From the NCBI GenBank assembly GCA_039177555.1, contig JBCDFV010000045.1:1-35786 (forward strand): DNA of 35,786 nucleotides, given 5' to 3'. This DNA is from JANQGH01 sp039177555. GTDB lineage: Bacteria > Pseudomonadota > Alphaproteobacteria > DSM-16000 > Inquilinaceae. Below the pieces are notes generated by a model. The model saw only the letters and a list, made by a program, of their open reading frames with translations. It did no database searches and was not told the origin of the DNA. Shown here in pieces: positions 1-7,991 of the stretch (within the stretch, counting starts at the first letter, position 1; every line of letters begins with the position of its first letter). The translations under genes were made by a program, and so were the position numbers.

Positions 1-395
1 CTGCCGCCGCCCTGCATCTGGCGCATGAAAAAGATCCAGACGCCGATCAGCAGCAACATCGGGAACCAGCTGATCAAGATCTGCTGCAGAATGCTGCTGC
101 GTTCCTGCGGCGCGACGCTGAAGCGCACGTCGGCCGCCTCAAGCCGGCCGACCAGGCTGCTGTCGTTCGGCGCCACAGTCGTAAAGGTCTGGCCGCTGCC
201 ATACCGGCCGGAGATCTCGTCGCCGGAAATCGTCACTTCAGCGACGCGGCCGTCATCGATCGCGCCCAAAAACTCGGAATAGGCAATGGACGCGCCGCTG
301 CCGGAACTGTTGCTGTTCTGAAACAGGTTGAACAGCGCCACGAGCAACAGGCCAATGATGACCCAAAGCGCAAGATTCTTGCCAAAACTATTCAC
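1..395 (-). CDS. ftsH: FtsH, ATP-dependent zinc metalloprotease, N-terminal part only
   Basis: The N-terminal ~131 codons of the membrane-anchored AAA+ protease that degrades misfolded membrane proteins and regulators; the AAA and zinc-protease domains lie outside the window. Visible are a first membrane segment at about residues 7-22 (LALWVIIGLLLVALFNLF), the FtsH periplasmic domain (IAYSEFLGAI, near residue 38) and a second membrane segment near residues 110-125 followed by FFMRQMQGGG, typical of FtsH just before the ATPase. The start is GTG at 395, chosen because AGAAGG lies upstream at workable spacing and the protein begins as FtsH proteins usually do. It follows tilS after an 88-base gap, the usual alphaproteobacterial order. 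That gap holds a heat-shock-like promoter. Identification is firm despite truncation. Confidence 0.95.
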   Translation of the reverse strand, partial: MNSFGKNLALWVIIGLLLVALFNLFQNSNSSGSGASIAYSEFLGAIDDGRVAEVTISGDEISGRYGSGQTFTTVAPNDSSLVGRLEAADVRFSVAPQERSSILQQILISWFPMLLLIGVWIFFMRQMQGGG

Positions 396-461
396 GCCGT
401 TTTACCCTTCTTTCAACCGCCGGATCGGACAACAAAGATCGGGGTCTTCACTCACCGACTT

Positions 462-492
462 CCTAAATAGGCGGCCAAACCGCTCAAACAAC
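462..492 (-). promoter_or_regulatory. Candidate RpoH (heat-shock sigma) promoter for ftsH
   Basis: On the minus strand the -10 element CCTATTTAGG (462-471) matches every fixed position of the alphaproteobacterial heat-shock consensus CYTATNTNNG as I remember it. Exactly 17 bases upstream is GTTG (489-492), three of four bases of the CTTG -35 element. The -35 lies inside the last codons of tilS. Transcription would start near 455, about 60 bases before the ftsH GTG. FtsH is a classic heat-shock gene, which supports the call; it is still a pattern match only. Confidence 0.6.
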
Positions 493-1722
493 TCCAAACA
501 TGCGCGCGAACGCCGCCCCTGCAAGCGGCACCGACGGCCGGAAACCTACCTGAAACGAGGCCGGCGCGCCAGTTTCACGGTGACGCGTCCAATGCGCGAC
601 CTCCGGCAGACTGACAGCCTCACCGTCGCGCCACAATGCCGGCAGCCCCTGACGAGCGATTGCAGGCAGCCGGGCCAACGCGTCATTGGCCGCCCGATCA
701 CCGAGGGCGGCGATATAGCCGTCCTCGGGCGCCGAGACAATGAAACGATCGTCCCAGCGAACGGTTTCGCCCGCCTTCACGCTTTGGTGAGCCGAGATGC
801 GCGCCGCCTCGCGGGCGATCAACAGCGACCCTGACGGCGATCCCGGCACTGCGATGCGGCAGCCGCCAATCGTCTGCCCCGCCACGCCTGCCCGAAGCGC
901 ATCACAGACCGGCTCCAGGCGCGATGGCGATGGCGCGTAGGCGGTGCCCCGAACCGTCCGAACGATGCGGCCCAGCAACGAAGCCGCCCGCCGATGGTTC
1001 AAGACCGCCCGGTCCACGATCGCGTATCCCGCTGGCCGGATCGTGACCCAACGGGCAAGCGTCGCGCCAAGCTCAAGCTCGGCAGCCTCACGGCGTTCCC
1101 CTTCACGCGCGGTCCGTCGAAACCACAGACCGGGGGCAGACGGCCGCCCGCCAAGGCGTCGGCGCACCCGCGCCCTTGCGTAGCGGTCGTCCAGGTTCGA
1201 GGGATCGTCAATCCAGGGCTGGCCGAAAGCGGACAAGGTTGCACGCACAGAGTCTCGGCGGACGGTCAAGAACGGCCGCAACAGCCGGACCTGAGCCAGC
1301 TCGCGAACGGTCGCGATGCCGGACATCCCCTCCTGTCCACTGCCGCGCAGATGCCGAAACGCAACGGTCTCGGCCTGATCGTCCGCCGTGTGGCCGACGA
1401 GAAGATGCAGGATGCCTTCGCGGCAGCAGGCATCGTCCAGCAGGCGATAGCGGCCGTCGCGCGCGGCCTGCTGGCTGGTCTTGTGCGGTTGCCACGCCAG
1501 GATACGGTGGTCGATCCCTCGGTCCGACAGCCAGCCGGCCACACGGGCGGCCTCTTCGCCGGAGCCTGGCCGCAAATTGTGGTCGACGGTCAGCGCCAGC
1601 ACTTCACCGCGACGCCGGCGCGCCCAGGCATCGGCGAGCAGGCAAAGACCGAGACTGTCCGACCCGCCGGAAACGGCCACCGCAAGGCGCGGCCGGGCCT
1701 CGAACGGCCCGAACGGTGCCAT
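484..1722 (-). CDS. tilS: tRNA(Ile)-lysidine synthetase TilS
   Basis: Converts the wobble cytidine of tRNA-Ile2 (CAU anticodon) to lysidine, using ATP and lysine; essential for reading AUA codons. The PP-loop ATP-pyrophosphatase motif SGGSDS is at residues 18-23, followed by the family's TVDHNLRPGS and VGHTADDQAETV motifs; the C-terminal half is more variable. The annotated start is the first ATG (412 aa). However, the reading frame stays open upstream for 20 codons back to the cpoB stop in the same frame, and those codons read IPETPLTLAAFERL before the Met, which resembles the N-terminus of related TilS proteins. That stretch has no ATG, GTG or TTG; an ATT at 1764 has GAGG (1770-1773) five bases upstream. 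The true start may therefore be 1764. It lies between cpoB and ftsH. Confidence 0.93.
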   Translation of the reverse strand: MAPFGPFEARPRLAVAVSGGSDSLGLCLLADAWARRRRGEVLALTVDHNLRPGSGEEAARVAGWLSDRGIDHRILAWQPHKTSQQAARDGRYRLLDDACCREGILHLLVGHTADDQAETVAFRHLRGSGQEGMSGIATVRELAQVRLLRPFLTVRRDSVRATLSAFGQPWIDDPSNLDDRYARARVRRRLGGRPSAPGLWFRRTAREGERREAAELELGATLARWVTIRPAGYAIVDRAVLNHRRAASLLGRIVRTVRGTAYAPSPSRLEPVCDALRAGVAGQTIGGCRIAVPGSPSGSLLIAREAARISAHQSVKAGETVRWDDRFIVSAPEDGYIAALGDRAANDALARLPAIARQGLPALWRDGEAVSLPEVAHWTRHRETGAPASFQVGFRPSVPLAGAAFARMFGVV

Positions 1723-1782
1723 CAGACGCTCGAAAGCGGCCAGCGTAAGTGGCGTTTCGGGAATAGCAGCCTCAGCGGCGGT

Positions 1783-2742
1783 TCAACCGCATTGCAGGCG
1801 TGTCAGTTCGCCACGGGCACGCTCGGCCATTGTTTGCGGCGCGGCCGGATAGCGGATCAAGAACTGCTGGAAGGCGTTGCAGGCATCCGATATGCGCCCA
1901 AGCGCCGACAGGGAAACGCCGAGATTGAACAGGCTGTCCATGGCCTTGCTGCCCGTGGGAAAGCGCTGATAGCCCTGGGCAAAGGCGTTGGCGGCCGCCT
2001 CGAACTGGCCTTGCGCGAAATGGGTCTCGCCCAGCCAATACTGCGCATTGCTGGCCAATGGATGCGTCGAATACTGGTTGACGAAGCTCGTCAGGCTGCG
2101 CTGGGCGGCGGCATAGTCTCCGGCCTCGACCAAGGCGAACGCCGCGTTGTAGGCCTGGGACGCATCATCGGAGCCCGGCACCGCACCGTCCGTACCCGGC
2201 GCCACCGACAACGAACCAAGCGTGCCGCCGGTCGTCGCCGGCGCCGAGGGAGCGACATTCGGCGAGGCACCGCCCGCGTCGGCCAATGGCGTTGGGGCTG
2301 GCTGCGCCGGAGGCGGCGCGGGCGCTGGTGCGGGCGCCGGTGCGGACGTGCCGCCGCCTAGGGCCGAGGTGTCGCCGCCTTCCAGCTCCGTCAGGCGGAA
2401 CTCAATGTCGTTGAGGGCCCGCTGGAGCTGGTCGGACAGGCTGCGCTGTTGGAACTGCAGCTGCTCCACCTGGCCCAGCAACTGGCGCAACGACTGTTCC
2501 AATTGGCCTAGCCGCAATTCCACCTGGGCGGCATAGTTCTCGGGCACGGCTTGGGCGAGCTGGATCGGCATGCCCAGCACCTCGCCCAACTGTTCGACCT
2601 GCGCCTCTGCAGCCGCCAGCCGGCTTTCAATGTCGATCGTGCCGGCATCGATGGCCTGGGCCGTGGCCGACACGGGGTCGGCCAGCGCCGCGCCGCCTAA
2701 GACGCAGCAGATACCCAGCAGCTTCAACCGGTTTGCAGCCAT
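1783..2742 (-). CDS. cpoB: CpoB (YbgF), Tol-Pal-associated periplasmic TPR protein
   Basis: Periplasmic protein that in E. coli coordinates peptidoglycan synthesis with outer-membrane constriction through TolA and PBP1B. From the ATG at 2742 it is 319 aa: a signal peptide at about residues 1-28 (LGICCVLGGAALADPVSATAQ region), a coiled-coil segment at about 30-115 rich in Glu/Gln/Leu, an Ala/Pro linker near 125-170, and a C-terminal block of TPR repeats from about 190 (AYNAAFALVEAGDYAAAQ and following, ending in the family's typical ..PQTMAERARGELTRLQCG). The start was chosen over the more upstream in-frame codon at 2808 because AGGA sits eight bases before the ATG and a clean signal peptide follows. 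It is downstream of pal and upstream of tilS in the tol cluster. Confidence 0.92.
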   Translation of the reverse strand: MAANRLKLLGICCVLGGAALADPVSATAQAIDAGTIDIESRLAAAEAQVEQLGEVLGMPIQLAQAVPENYAAQVELRLGQLEQSLRQLLGQVEQLQFQQRSLSDQLQRALNDIEFRLTELEGGDTSALGGGTSAPAPAPAPAPPPAQPAPTPLADAGGASPNVAPSAPATTGGTLGSLSVAPGTDGAVPGSDDASQAYNAAFALVEAGDYAAAQRSLTSFVNQYSTHPLASNAQYWLGETHFAQGQFEAAANAFAQGYQRFPTGSKAMDSLFNLGVSLSALGRISDACNAFQQFLIRYPAAPQTMAERARGELTRLQCG

Positions 2743-2847
2743 TCTCACTATCCTGTCTTGCCCCCGCCGCCATGCCTGCAGAATCGGCCGACAGTGGTCC
2801 GAAATCAAGGCACGGCGGGTGGTCAGGTCTTATGCCGCGGTGCGGCG

Positions 2848-3318
2848 CTAGTTCACCACCGAGACGCCGCGACGGTTCTGGGCCCAGGCACTATCGTTGC
2901 TGCCGACGACGGCCGGACGCTCCTTACCGTAGGACACGGTGGTCAACCGCGTCGGGCTAACCCCGAGCGCGATCAGATAGTTGCGGACCGCGACTGCGCG
3001 CCGTTCGCCCAGGGCCAGGTTGTATTCACGCGTTCCGCGCTCGTCGGCATGCCCTTCGATGATCAGGGACACATTTGGGTATTGCTGCAGCCAGGCGGCC
3101 TGTGCCTGCAGCGTGGCCTGTCCCTGAGGCGTCAGGTCAAACTGGTCGAAATTGAAGAACACCCGATCGCCCACATTGACCACCAGGTCCTCCTGCGATC
3201 CCGGGACCGCGGCGCCACCGGCGCCGGCGCCGCCCGCCGTGGGCGAGGTTGCAGAGGTCGAGCTGCAGGCGACGAGCAGAAATGCCGCCGCGATGAGTGT
3301 GAGTAGTTTGGTGCCCAT
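2848..3318 (-). CDS. pal: Pal, peptidoglycan-associated outer-membrane lipoprotein
   Basis: Outer-membrane lipoprotein that binds peptidoglycan and TolB, completing the Tol-Pal link across the envelope. The 156-aa protein starts MGTKLLTLIAAAF and has a lipobox LVAC with the lipidated Cys at residue 18. A Ser/Thr/Ala/Gly-rich linker follows to about residue 40. The OmpA-type peptidoglycan-binding domain includes FNFDQFDLT, the core EGHADERGTREYNLALGERRA (about residues 88-108) and a C-terminal NRRGV. The start at 3318 was chosen because the lipoprotein signal begins there, although the frame is open further upstream. It lies 158 bases after tolB, longer than the other gaps in the cluster; I see no clear terminator in that gap. 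Confidence 0.96.
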   Translation of the reverse strand: MGTKLLTLIAAAFLLVACSSTSATSPTAGGAGAGGAAVPGSQEDLVVNVGDRVFFNFDQFDLTPQGQATLQAQAAWLQQYPNVSLIIEGHADERGTREYNLALGERRAVAVRNYLIALGVSPTRLTTVSYGKERPAVVGSNDSAWAQNRRGVSVVN

Positions 3319-3476
3319 ATTGGAACCCCCGATCAGGATGGTGTGCCGGTTAGCAGCAAGGACGCCCCTGCGGGGCCGTCCGTACGGTAGGTGGTCGGCC
3401 ACGCTTCGTCGGCCGCCGATGATTCTGAGAAACCCTGCCCCAAGCGGGCGATGCGCGCTGGCATGCGAACCGTCGC

Positions 3477-4811
3477 CTAAGGCAAGAGAGGAGACCAGGC
3501 CGGGTCCGAACCGCCGAGTGGGGTCGGCACGGACCAGGACTGGCCGGTGGTCAGATCGACGGCAAACAGGCGCGACACGCTGCCGGCGCCGCTCGGCGTC
3601 GTGGAGAAATACATCAGCACGCGGCCATTGGGCGCCCAGGTCGGCCCTTCGACATTGAAGCCCTCGGCCAACAGCCGTTCGCCGCTGCCGTCGGTGCGCA
3701 TCACGCCGAGTAAAAAACGGCCGCCCAAAATCTTGGTGAAGGCGATGAGGTCGCCGCGCGGCGACCACACAGGGCTGGCGTATCGGCCTTCGCCGAAGCT
3801 GATCCGGCGCACGTTGGAGCCACTGGCGCTCATCACATAGAGCTGCTGCGATCCGCCGCGATCGGATTCGAAGACGATCTCGCTGCCATCCGGCGAGAAC
3901 GAGCCCCCGGTGTCGATACCCGGATCGTTGGTCAACCTCGTACGCTGGCGCGTGCGCAAGTCGAGCACGTAGAGATCGGAGTTGCCGTTCTCGGCGAAGC
4001 TGAAGATCACGCGGTTGCCATCGGGCGAAAAGCGCGGCGCGAAGGTCATGCCCGGGAAATCACCCAGCAGTTCTTGCCGGCCCGTATCGATGTTGAACAG
4101 ATACACCCGGGGCTGGTTGTTCAGATACGACAGGTAGGTGATTTCCTGGGTCGACGGCGAGAAGCGTGGCGTCAGCACCAGGGTTTCGCCACCGGTCAGG
4201 TAGCGATGGTTCTCGCCGTCCTGGTCCATGATCGCCAGGCGCTTGACCCGCGCGTTGGCCGGGCCGCTTTCCGCGATGTAGACAATGCGCGTGTCGAAAT
4301 AGCCGTCGTCGCCGGTGACCCGGCTGTAGACCGCGTCAGAGATCTGATGGGCGATGCGCCGCCAGCTTTCCGGCTCGGCTGCGTAGGCGAAGCCGATCAA
4401 CTGGCTTTCCGCGACCACGTCCCACAGGCGAAACTCGACATTCAGCCGACCGTCGGCCAGCAACTGCACACGACCCGCAACCAGCACTTGCGCGTTGATG
4501 ATGCGCCAGTCGGCGAACCGCACATTGTCCGGCAGCTCCGCCGACGACTGGATGAAGGCGGCCGCGTCGATCGGCGCGAAGATGCCCGAACGGCCGAGAT
4601 TAGCGGTGATGACCGCCGCAATGTCTCGCCCGTACTGGCTGGCCGAATCACTGTCGCCGACAAAGTCGACGATCGCGACCGGAACCGGGTCGAACACGCC
4701 CTCGGTCACGTCGACGACGACTTGGGCGGAACCCGTTCGGCCGAGCATTGCGAAGACTATCAATGCTGTAAACACGATCAGGCCTGGCGCCGATCGATGT
4801 CCGCGGATCAT
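3477..4811 (-). CDS. tolB: TolB, periplasmic beta-propeller of the Tol-Pal system
   Basis: Periplasmic protein that binds Pal and is thought to recycle it in response to TolA. The 444-aa product starts at the ATG at 4811, preceded by GGGGGA. It has a signal peptide ending near residue 30 (MLGRTGSAQ). An N-terminal alpha/beta domain follows (VPVAIVDFVGDSD, near residue 45). The C-terminal half is a six-bladed propeller with repeated signatures FSPSTQEITY, FSPDGNRVIF, FSPDGSEIVFESDR, WSPRGDLIAF and WAPNGRVLMYF. It ends in WSPLLP, as TolB proteins typically do. An upstream in-frame start at 4970 would add 53 residues without a plausible signal and was rejected. A 172-base gap separates it from tolA. 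Confidence 0.96.
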   Translation of the reverse strand: MIRGHRSAPGLIVFTALIVFAMLGRTGSAQVVVDVTEGVFDPVPVAIVDFVGDSDSASQYGRDIAAVITANLGRSGIFAPIDAAAFIQSSAELPDNVRFADWRIINAQVLVAGRVQLLADGRLNVEFRLWDVVAESQLIGFAYAAEPESWRRIAHQISDAVYSRVTGDDGYFDTRIVYIAESGPANARVKRLAIMDQDGENHRYLTGGETLVLTPRFSPSTQEITYLSYLNNQPRVYLFNIDTGRQELLGDFPGMTFAPRFSPDGNRVIFSFAENGNSDLYVLDLRTRQRTRLTNDPGIDTGGSFSPDGSEIVFESDRGGSQQLYVMSASGSNVRRISFGEGRYASPVWSPRGDLIAFTKILGGRFLLGVMRTDGSGERLLAEGFNVEGPTWAPNGRVLMYFSTTPSGAGSVSRLFAVDLTTGQSWSVPTPLGGSDPAWSPLLP

Positions 4812-4983
4812 CTGCAATTCCCCCTGTTTGTCACCGAAGCCGACATGCGCAAGGCCGGAAACAAATCGAGCGGTCGGGACTGTCCAAACAAAAAGGGGCA
4901 AGTCCAAGGCAGATCCCGGCGTGCTCGGCCACAATAACGGATCATTAGACCGCGTTGCTTTGAGAGGCAATCACACATCGTGA

Positions 4984-6174
4984 TTAGAACATGTCCCTCG
5001 GGTTAAAGTTGAACTCATAGACCTCGCCATTGCCAAAGCCGCGCGATGGCGACGGCAAGGGCTGGCAGTTCGGGTTCAACACCGCCCGTCTGGCCGCCTC
5101 GGCCCATGAGCGCACCTGCGCGTCGCTGGCCTGTCCGCTGAAGCTCACGATCTCCGCATCCTGAACGAATCCCGTCGACTGCATCCGCGCCCTGATTGTA
5201 ACACGAAGCGTCTCGATGAAGGGCGCGCCGCGATCAACATTCCAGCAATTGCGTAACGCCTGCGCGATCGCTTGTTCTTCATTTGCGGGCAATCGGGTCG
5301 GGGTGGACGGCGGCGTCGGATCGGTACCGGCGATCTCGTCGAGCAGGTTACCCAGGTCGGCCACGTCCGTCTGCGGCTGCTCGACCGGCTCTGGCTCGGC
5401 CTCCGGCGTCGGTGGCTGGGCAATGTTGGCGGGCGTGGGTGGGCGCTGCCCCGGGACCGGTGGCGCGAAAGGCGCGTCGATGGCCTGCTCGTCGTCGTCA
5501 ATCGTCTCGATCAAACCGGCGATATCCGTCGCCGTGTCCTCAGGCTCAGGTTCCGGCTCGGGTTCGGGCTCTGGCTCCGGTTCGGGTTCCGGCTCCGGTT
5601 CGGGCTCCGGTTCGGGCTCAGGCTCTGGCTCGGGTTCAGGTTCGGGCTCCGGTTCCGGCTCGGGAATGGGCTCGGGTTCCGGCTCAGGCGTTGGCGCCGG
5701 CTCCGGGATTGGTTCAGGCTCGGGAACGGGCTCCGGTTCCGGCGCCGGCGGTTCGGGGACCGGCTCGGGCTCCGGCGCTGGTGGCGGCGTCGGGGGTGCC
5801 GGCGGCGGAGGTTCCGGCGCGGCGGTGACGTCCGGCGACGGCTCCGGTGTGCGAATGTCCGGGACCTGGGCGACCTGCGGTTCCTCCAGGCTGTCCGGTT
5901 CCAGGGCTGGCGGCGCCTCCGGCTCGTCGGCCTCGGCGGGCTCCACGCTCGGCGCCGGTTCCGCCTCCGGCCGGTCGACGGCGAAGCTTTCGTCTGGTTC
6001 CGGCACGCCGAAGTCGCCCAGGCTGGGCAACTCGTTCGGACGCACGATGGCGACCGGCACCGAGGCGGTTGCGCCGAGATCCGGCGGTGGCGGGCTGAGA
6101 AACGGCAGGCCGAAGATCAAAAGCAGGATGATCAGCGCATGCAGTACCGCCGATATGGCAAAGCTGCCGCGCAT
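4984..6174 (-). CDS. tolA: TolA-like protein with a Glu-Pro repeat spacer
   Basis: Inner-membrane protein that links the TolQR motor to TolB/Pal across the periplasm. The single N-terminal membrane helix is at about residues 7-27 (ISAVLHALIILLLIFGLPFL). The C-terminal domain, about residues 300-396, carries features typical of the TolA/TonB C-terminal fold (IAQALRNCWN, then TLRVTIRARM, and NPNCQPLP with a second Cys that could pair with the first). The middle differs from E. coli TolA: instead of a long Lys/Ala alpha-helix it is a proline- and glutamate-rich spacer at about residues 70-220, including a run of about twenty Glu-Pro dipeptides. A polyproline-like rod could still span the periplasm, as in TonB. 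It starts 4 bases after the tolR stop. Identity rests on domain plan and position between tolR and tolB. Confidence 0.9.
   Translation of the reverse strand: MRGSFAISAVLHALIILLLIFGLPFLSPPPPDLGATASVPVAIVRPNELPSLGDFGVPEPDESFAVDRPEAEPAPSVEPAEADEPEAPPALEPDSLEEPQVAQVPDIRTPEPSPDVTAAPEPPPPAPPTPPPAPEPEPVPEPPAPEPEPVPEPEPIPEPAPTPEPEPEPIPEPEPEPEPEPEPEPEPEPEPEPEPEPEPEPEPEPEPEPEPEDTATDIAGLIETIDDDEQAIDAPFAPPVPGQRPPTPANIAQPPTPEAEPEPVEQPQTDVADLGNLLDEIAGTDPTPPSTPTRLPANEEQAIAQALRNCWNVDRGAPFIETLRVTIRARMQSTGFVQDAEIVSFSGQASDAQVRSWAEAARRAVLNPNCQPLPSPSRGFGNGEVYEFNFNPRDMF
5540..5665 (-). repeat. Hexanucleotide tandem array in tolA coding (Glu-Pro)n
   Basis: About 21 consecutive six-base units (TCxGGC/TCxGGT on the plus strand, third base variable) encode an unbroken Glu-Pro run in TolA. 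Looser copies continue to about 5790. Because the unit is six bases, copy-number change by slippage would keep the frame and lengthen or shorten the spacer by two residues per unit. Confidence 0.95.
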
Positions 6175-6178
6175 GGGT

Positions 6179-6625
6179 CTACGAGGCCGGCTCCTGCGGT
6201 AGCTCCGCGACCAGGGACACCCGCTGGAACCCGGCGGCGTTGATCGCGCCCATCACCTCCATGATGCGGCCATAGAGCAGCGCGCGATCGCCGCGGATGA
6301 AGATTTGCGCTTCTGGGTTCGCATCGGTGACCGCGATCAACAGAGGCACCAGATTGGCCATCTCCACCTCCGATTCCTGGACGTAGATGACGCCCGCCTC
6401 GGTGACGGAGACCACCAGGGGCTCGTCCTGTTCGGAGATGTTCTGCGCCTCGGTGCGCGGCAGATCGACGGGCACGCCGACGGTCAGCAAGGGCGCCGTC
6501 ACCATGAAGACGATCAGCAGCACCAGCATGACGTCGACGAACGGCGTGACGTTGATCTCTGCCATCGGGCGATAGCCGCGCCGGCCGTTGCCGCCGCGCA
6601 GCCCGCCATTGGTCATCCCAGCCAT
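6179..6625 (-). CDS. tolR: TolR, ExbD/TolR-family motor subunit
   Basis: Partner of TolQ in the ion-driven inner-membrane motor that energises TolA. The 148-aa protein has a Gly/Asn/Arg-rich cytoplasmic N-terminus, then the family hallmark AEINVTPFVDVMLVLLIVFM (residues 22-41), whose Asp at residue 31 is the expected proton-binding residue in the single membrane helix. The C-terminal periplasmic domain (PVDLPRTEA, then IFIRGDRALLYGRIMEVM) is typical of ExbD/TolR. It starts 3 bases after the tolQ stop and ends 4 bases before the tolA start, so the three genes are almost certainly co-translated from one message. Confidence 0.96.
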   Translation of the reverse strand: MAGMTNGGLRGGNGRRGYRPMAEINVTPFVDVMLVLLIVFMVTAPLLTVGVPVDLPRTEAQNISEQDEPLVVSVTEAGVIYVQESEVEMANLVPLLIAVTDANPEAQIFIRGDRALLYGRIMEVMGAINAAGFQRVSLVAELPQEPAS

Positions 6626-6628
6626 GGC

Positions 6629-7513
6629 CTAGCCCCGCTCTTCCAGATAGCGGCCCAGGATGGTGCTGAACTCGCCTGAGAAGGATTCCAGCCGTTCGGC
6701 GAACTTCGACAGATCGTTGGTGAACTTGTTGTAGGCCGCACTGGCCGGAATGGCGGCGAACAGGCCCAGCGCGGTGGCGAACAGCGCCTCGGCGATGCCG
6801 GGGGCGACCACGGCGAGGCTGGTGTTGGCCGTCGCCGCGATGGCGACGAAGGCGTTCATGATACCCCACACCGTGCCGAACAGGCCGATGAACGGCGCCG
6901 TGGAGCCGACAGAGGCGAGGAACGTCATGCCCTTCTCCATCGACGCCATCTCGCGCGCCACGGTAACAGCCATGACCTTGTCGATGCGCTGCTGAATACT
7001 GGCCCGCAAGGGCTGGTTGGAGGCGAGGCCGCGATCGGTCGCGTGGCGCCATTCCTTCATCGCAGAGGCGAACACGGCCGACATAGCGTCGGGCGGATTG
7101 GCACCGACCCGGTCGTACAGGTCCTCCAGCGAGCCGCCGGACCAGAATTCGTCCTCAAAGCCATCGGCATCCCGGTTGACCCGGCGCATGAGCGTCAGCT
7201 TGTTGAAGATGATGGCCCAGCACCAGACCGAGGCCAGCAGCAGCAACAGCATGACGATCTTGACCACGAGATCGGCCTGAAGGAACAGGCCCCACAGCGT
7301 GACGTCGACCCCGGCATGCGCGGTGTCGAGGCTGCCGCTCAACTCCGTGATCTCCGTCGCTTCGACGGGGGCCGGCGTGGGCGCAGGGATCGGCTCTTGG
7401 GCCAGTAGCAGCCTTGGCAGCGTCACGCCGGCAAGCATCACCGAAACGCCAAGCGCCGCTTGACCCGGCCAAGCCAGGGCTGCCTTCAGAACGTTCAACA
7501 CCGGTGGAACCAT
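6629..7513 (-). CDS. tolQ: TolQ, MotA/TolQ/ExbB proton-channel subunit
   Basis: Inner-membrane subunit forming the proton path with TolR. The core is clear: a first membrane helix at about residues 82-105 (DLVVKIVMLLLLLASVWCWA), a cytoplasmic domain, then the family segment GSTAPFIGLFGTVWGIMNAF and a third helix AEALFATALGLFAAIPA, ending in ILGRYLEERG. It is longer than the usual ~230-240 aa because about 70 residues precede the core, including a second hydrophobic stretch (about 20-37) and an Ala/Pro linker. I chose the ATG at 7513, with AGGGG nine bases upstream. An ATG at 7543 overlapping the ybgC stop is also possible, and a later internal start cannot be excluded. The 7513 start gives a 22-base gap after the ybgC stop; a 7543 start would overlap it by 8 bases. 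Confidence 0.93.
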   Translation of the reverse strand: MVPPVLNVLKAALAWPGQAALGVSVMLAGVTLPRLLLAQEPIPAPTPAPVEATEITELSGSLDTAHAGVDVTLWGLFLQADLVVKIVMLLLLLASVWCWAIIFNKLTLMRRVNRDADGFEDEFWSGGSLEDLYDRVGANPPDAMSAVFASAMKEWRHATDRGLASNQPLRASIQQRIDKVMAVTVAREMASMEKGMTFLASVGSTAPFIGLFGTVWGIMNAFVAIAATANTSLAVVAPGIAEALFATALGLFAAIPASAAYNKFTNDLSKFAERLESFSGEFSTILGRYLEERG

Positions 7514-7535
7514 CCCATTCGACCCCTTTTTCTCC

Positions 7536-7991
7536 CTACGCATCGGCGAGCGCCGGCTTGGTGCCGATTGCCCGGTCGATCGCGGTCTTGACCGGCGCCG
7601 GCAAACGCACCGGCCGGCCCGCGCGGTTGATGCAAACGAGTTGGACGGCGATGACCGTCAGGCATTGCCGGTCGCGCCAGATCTCCTGTTCCATCTCCAA
7701 GGTCACGGCGCTGAGCCGCGTCGCCCGCGTGCGGACCTCCAAGAGATCGTCGAGCCGGGCCGGGGCGCGGTAGTCGGCCGTCAAACGCCGCAGAACGAAC
7801 GAGATGCCGGTCTCTTGCAGCATGCCCTGCTGCTGGATGCCCAACTGCCGCAGGACCTCCGTCCGGGCACGCTCGGCGAAATGCAGAAAGCGGGCATGAT
7901 AGACGATGCCGGACCCGTCGGTGTCTTCCCAATACACACGCACCGGCAGGCGGTGTTCCTGACCGACGAAGTGGCCCGACAGCTCGTTCAT
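7536..7991 (-). CDS. ybgC: YbgC-type hotdog-fold acyl-CoA thioesterase
   Basis: Cytoplasmic hotdog-fold thioesterase, the usual first gene of the tol-pal operon. In E. coli it hydrolyses acyl-CoA thioesters and associates with phospholipid enzymes; its exact role in Tol function is unsettled. The 151-aa length is slightly longer than the usual ~135. The family signature with the catalytic Asp is at residues 20-45: YWEDTDGSGIVYHARFLHF followed by AERARTE. The start ATG shares four bases with the ruvB stop (ATGA), so translation is probably coupled to ruvB. The stop is followed within 25 bases by the chosen tolQ start. This position bridges the ruv and tol parts of the cluster. Confidence 0.95.
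   Translation of the reverse strand: MNELSGHFVGQEHRLPVRVYWEDTDGSGIVYHARFLHFAERARTEVLRQLGIQQQGMLQETGISFVLRRLTADYRAPARLDDLLEVRTRATRLSAVTLEMEQEIWRDRQCLTVIAVQLVCINRAGRPVRLPAPVKTAIDRAIGTKPALADA

Noticed and set aside
994..2361. 455-codon plus-strand ORF over tilS and cpoB
   Set aside because: Antisense to two well-supported genes and rich in Arg/Gly/Gln without any recognisable motif.
5216..6243. Plus-strand Ser-Gly or Arg-Phe-rich ORFs over tolA
   Set aside because: They are the other-frame readings of the Glu-Pro repeat of tolA; low-complexity artefacts.
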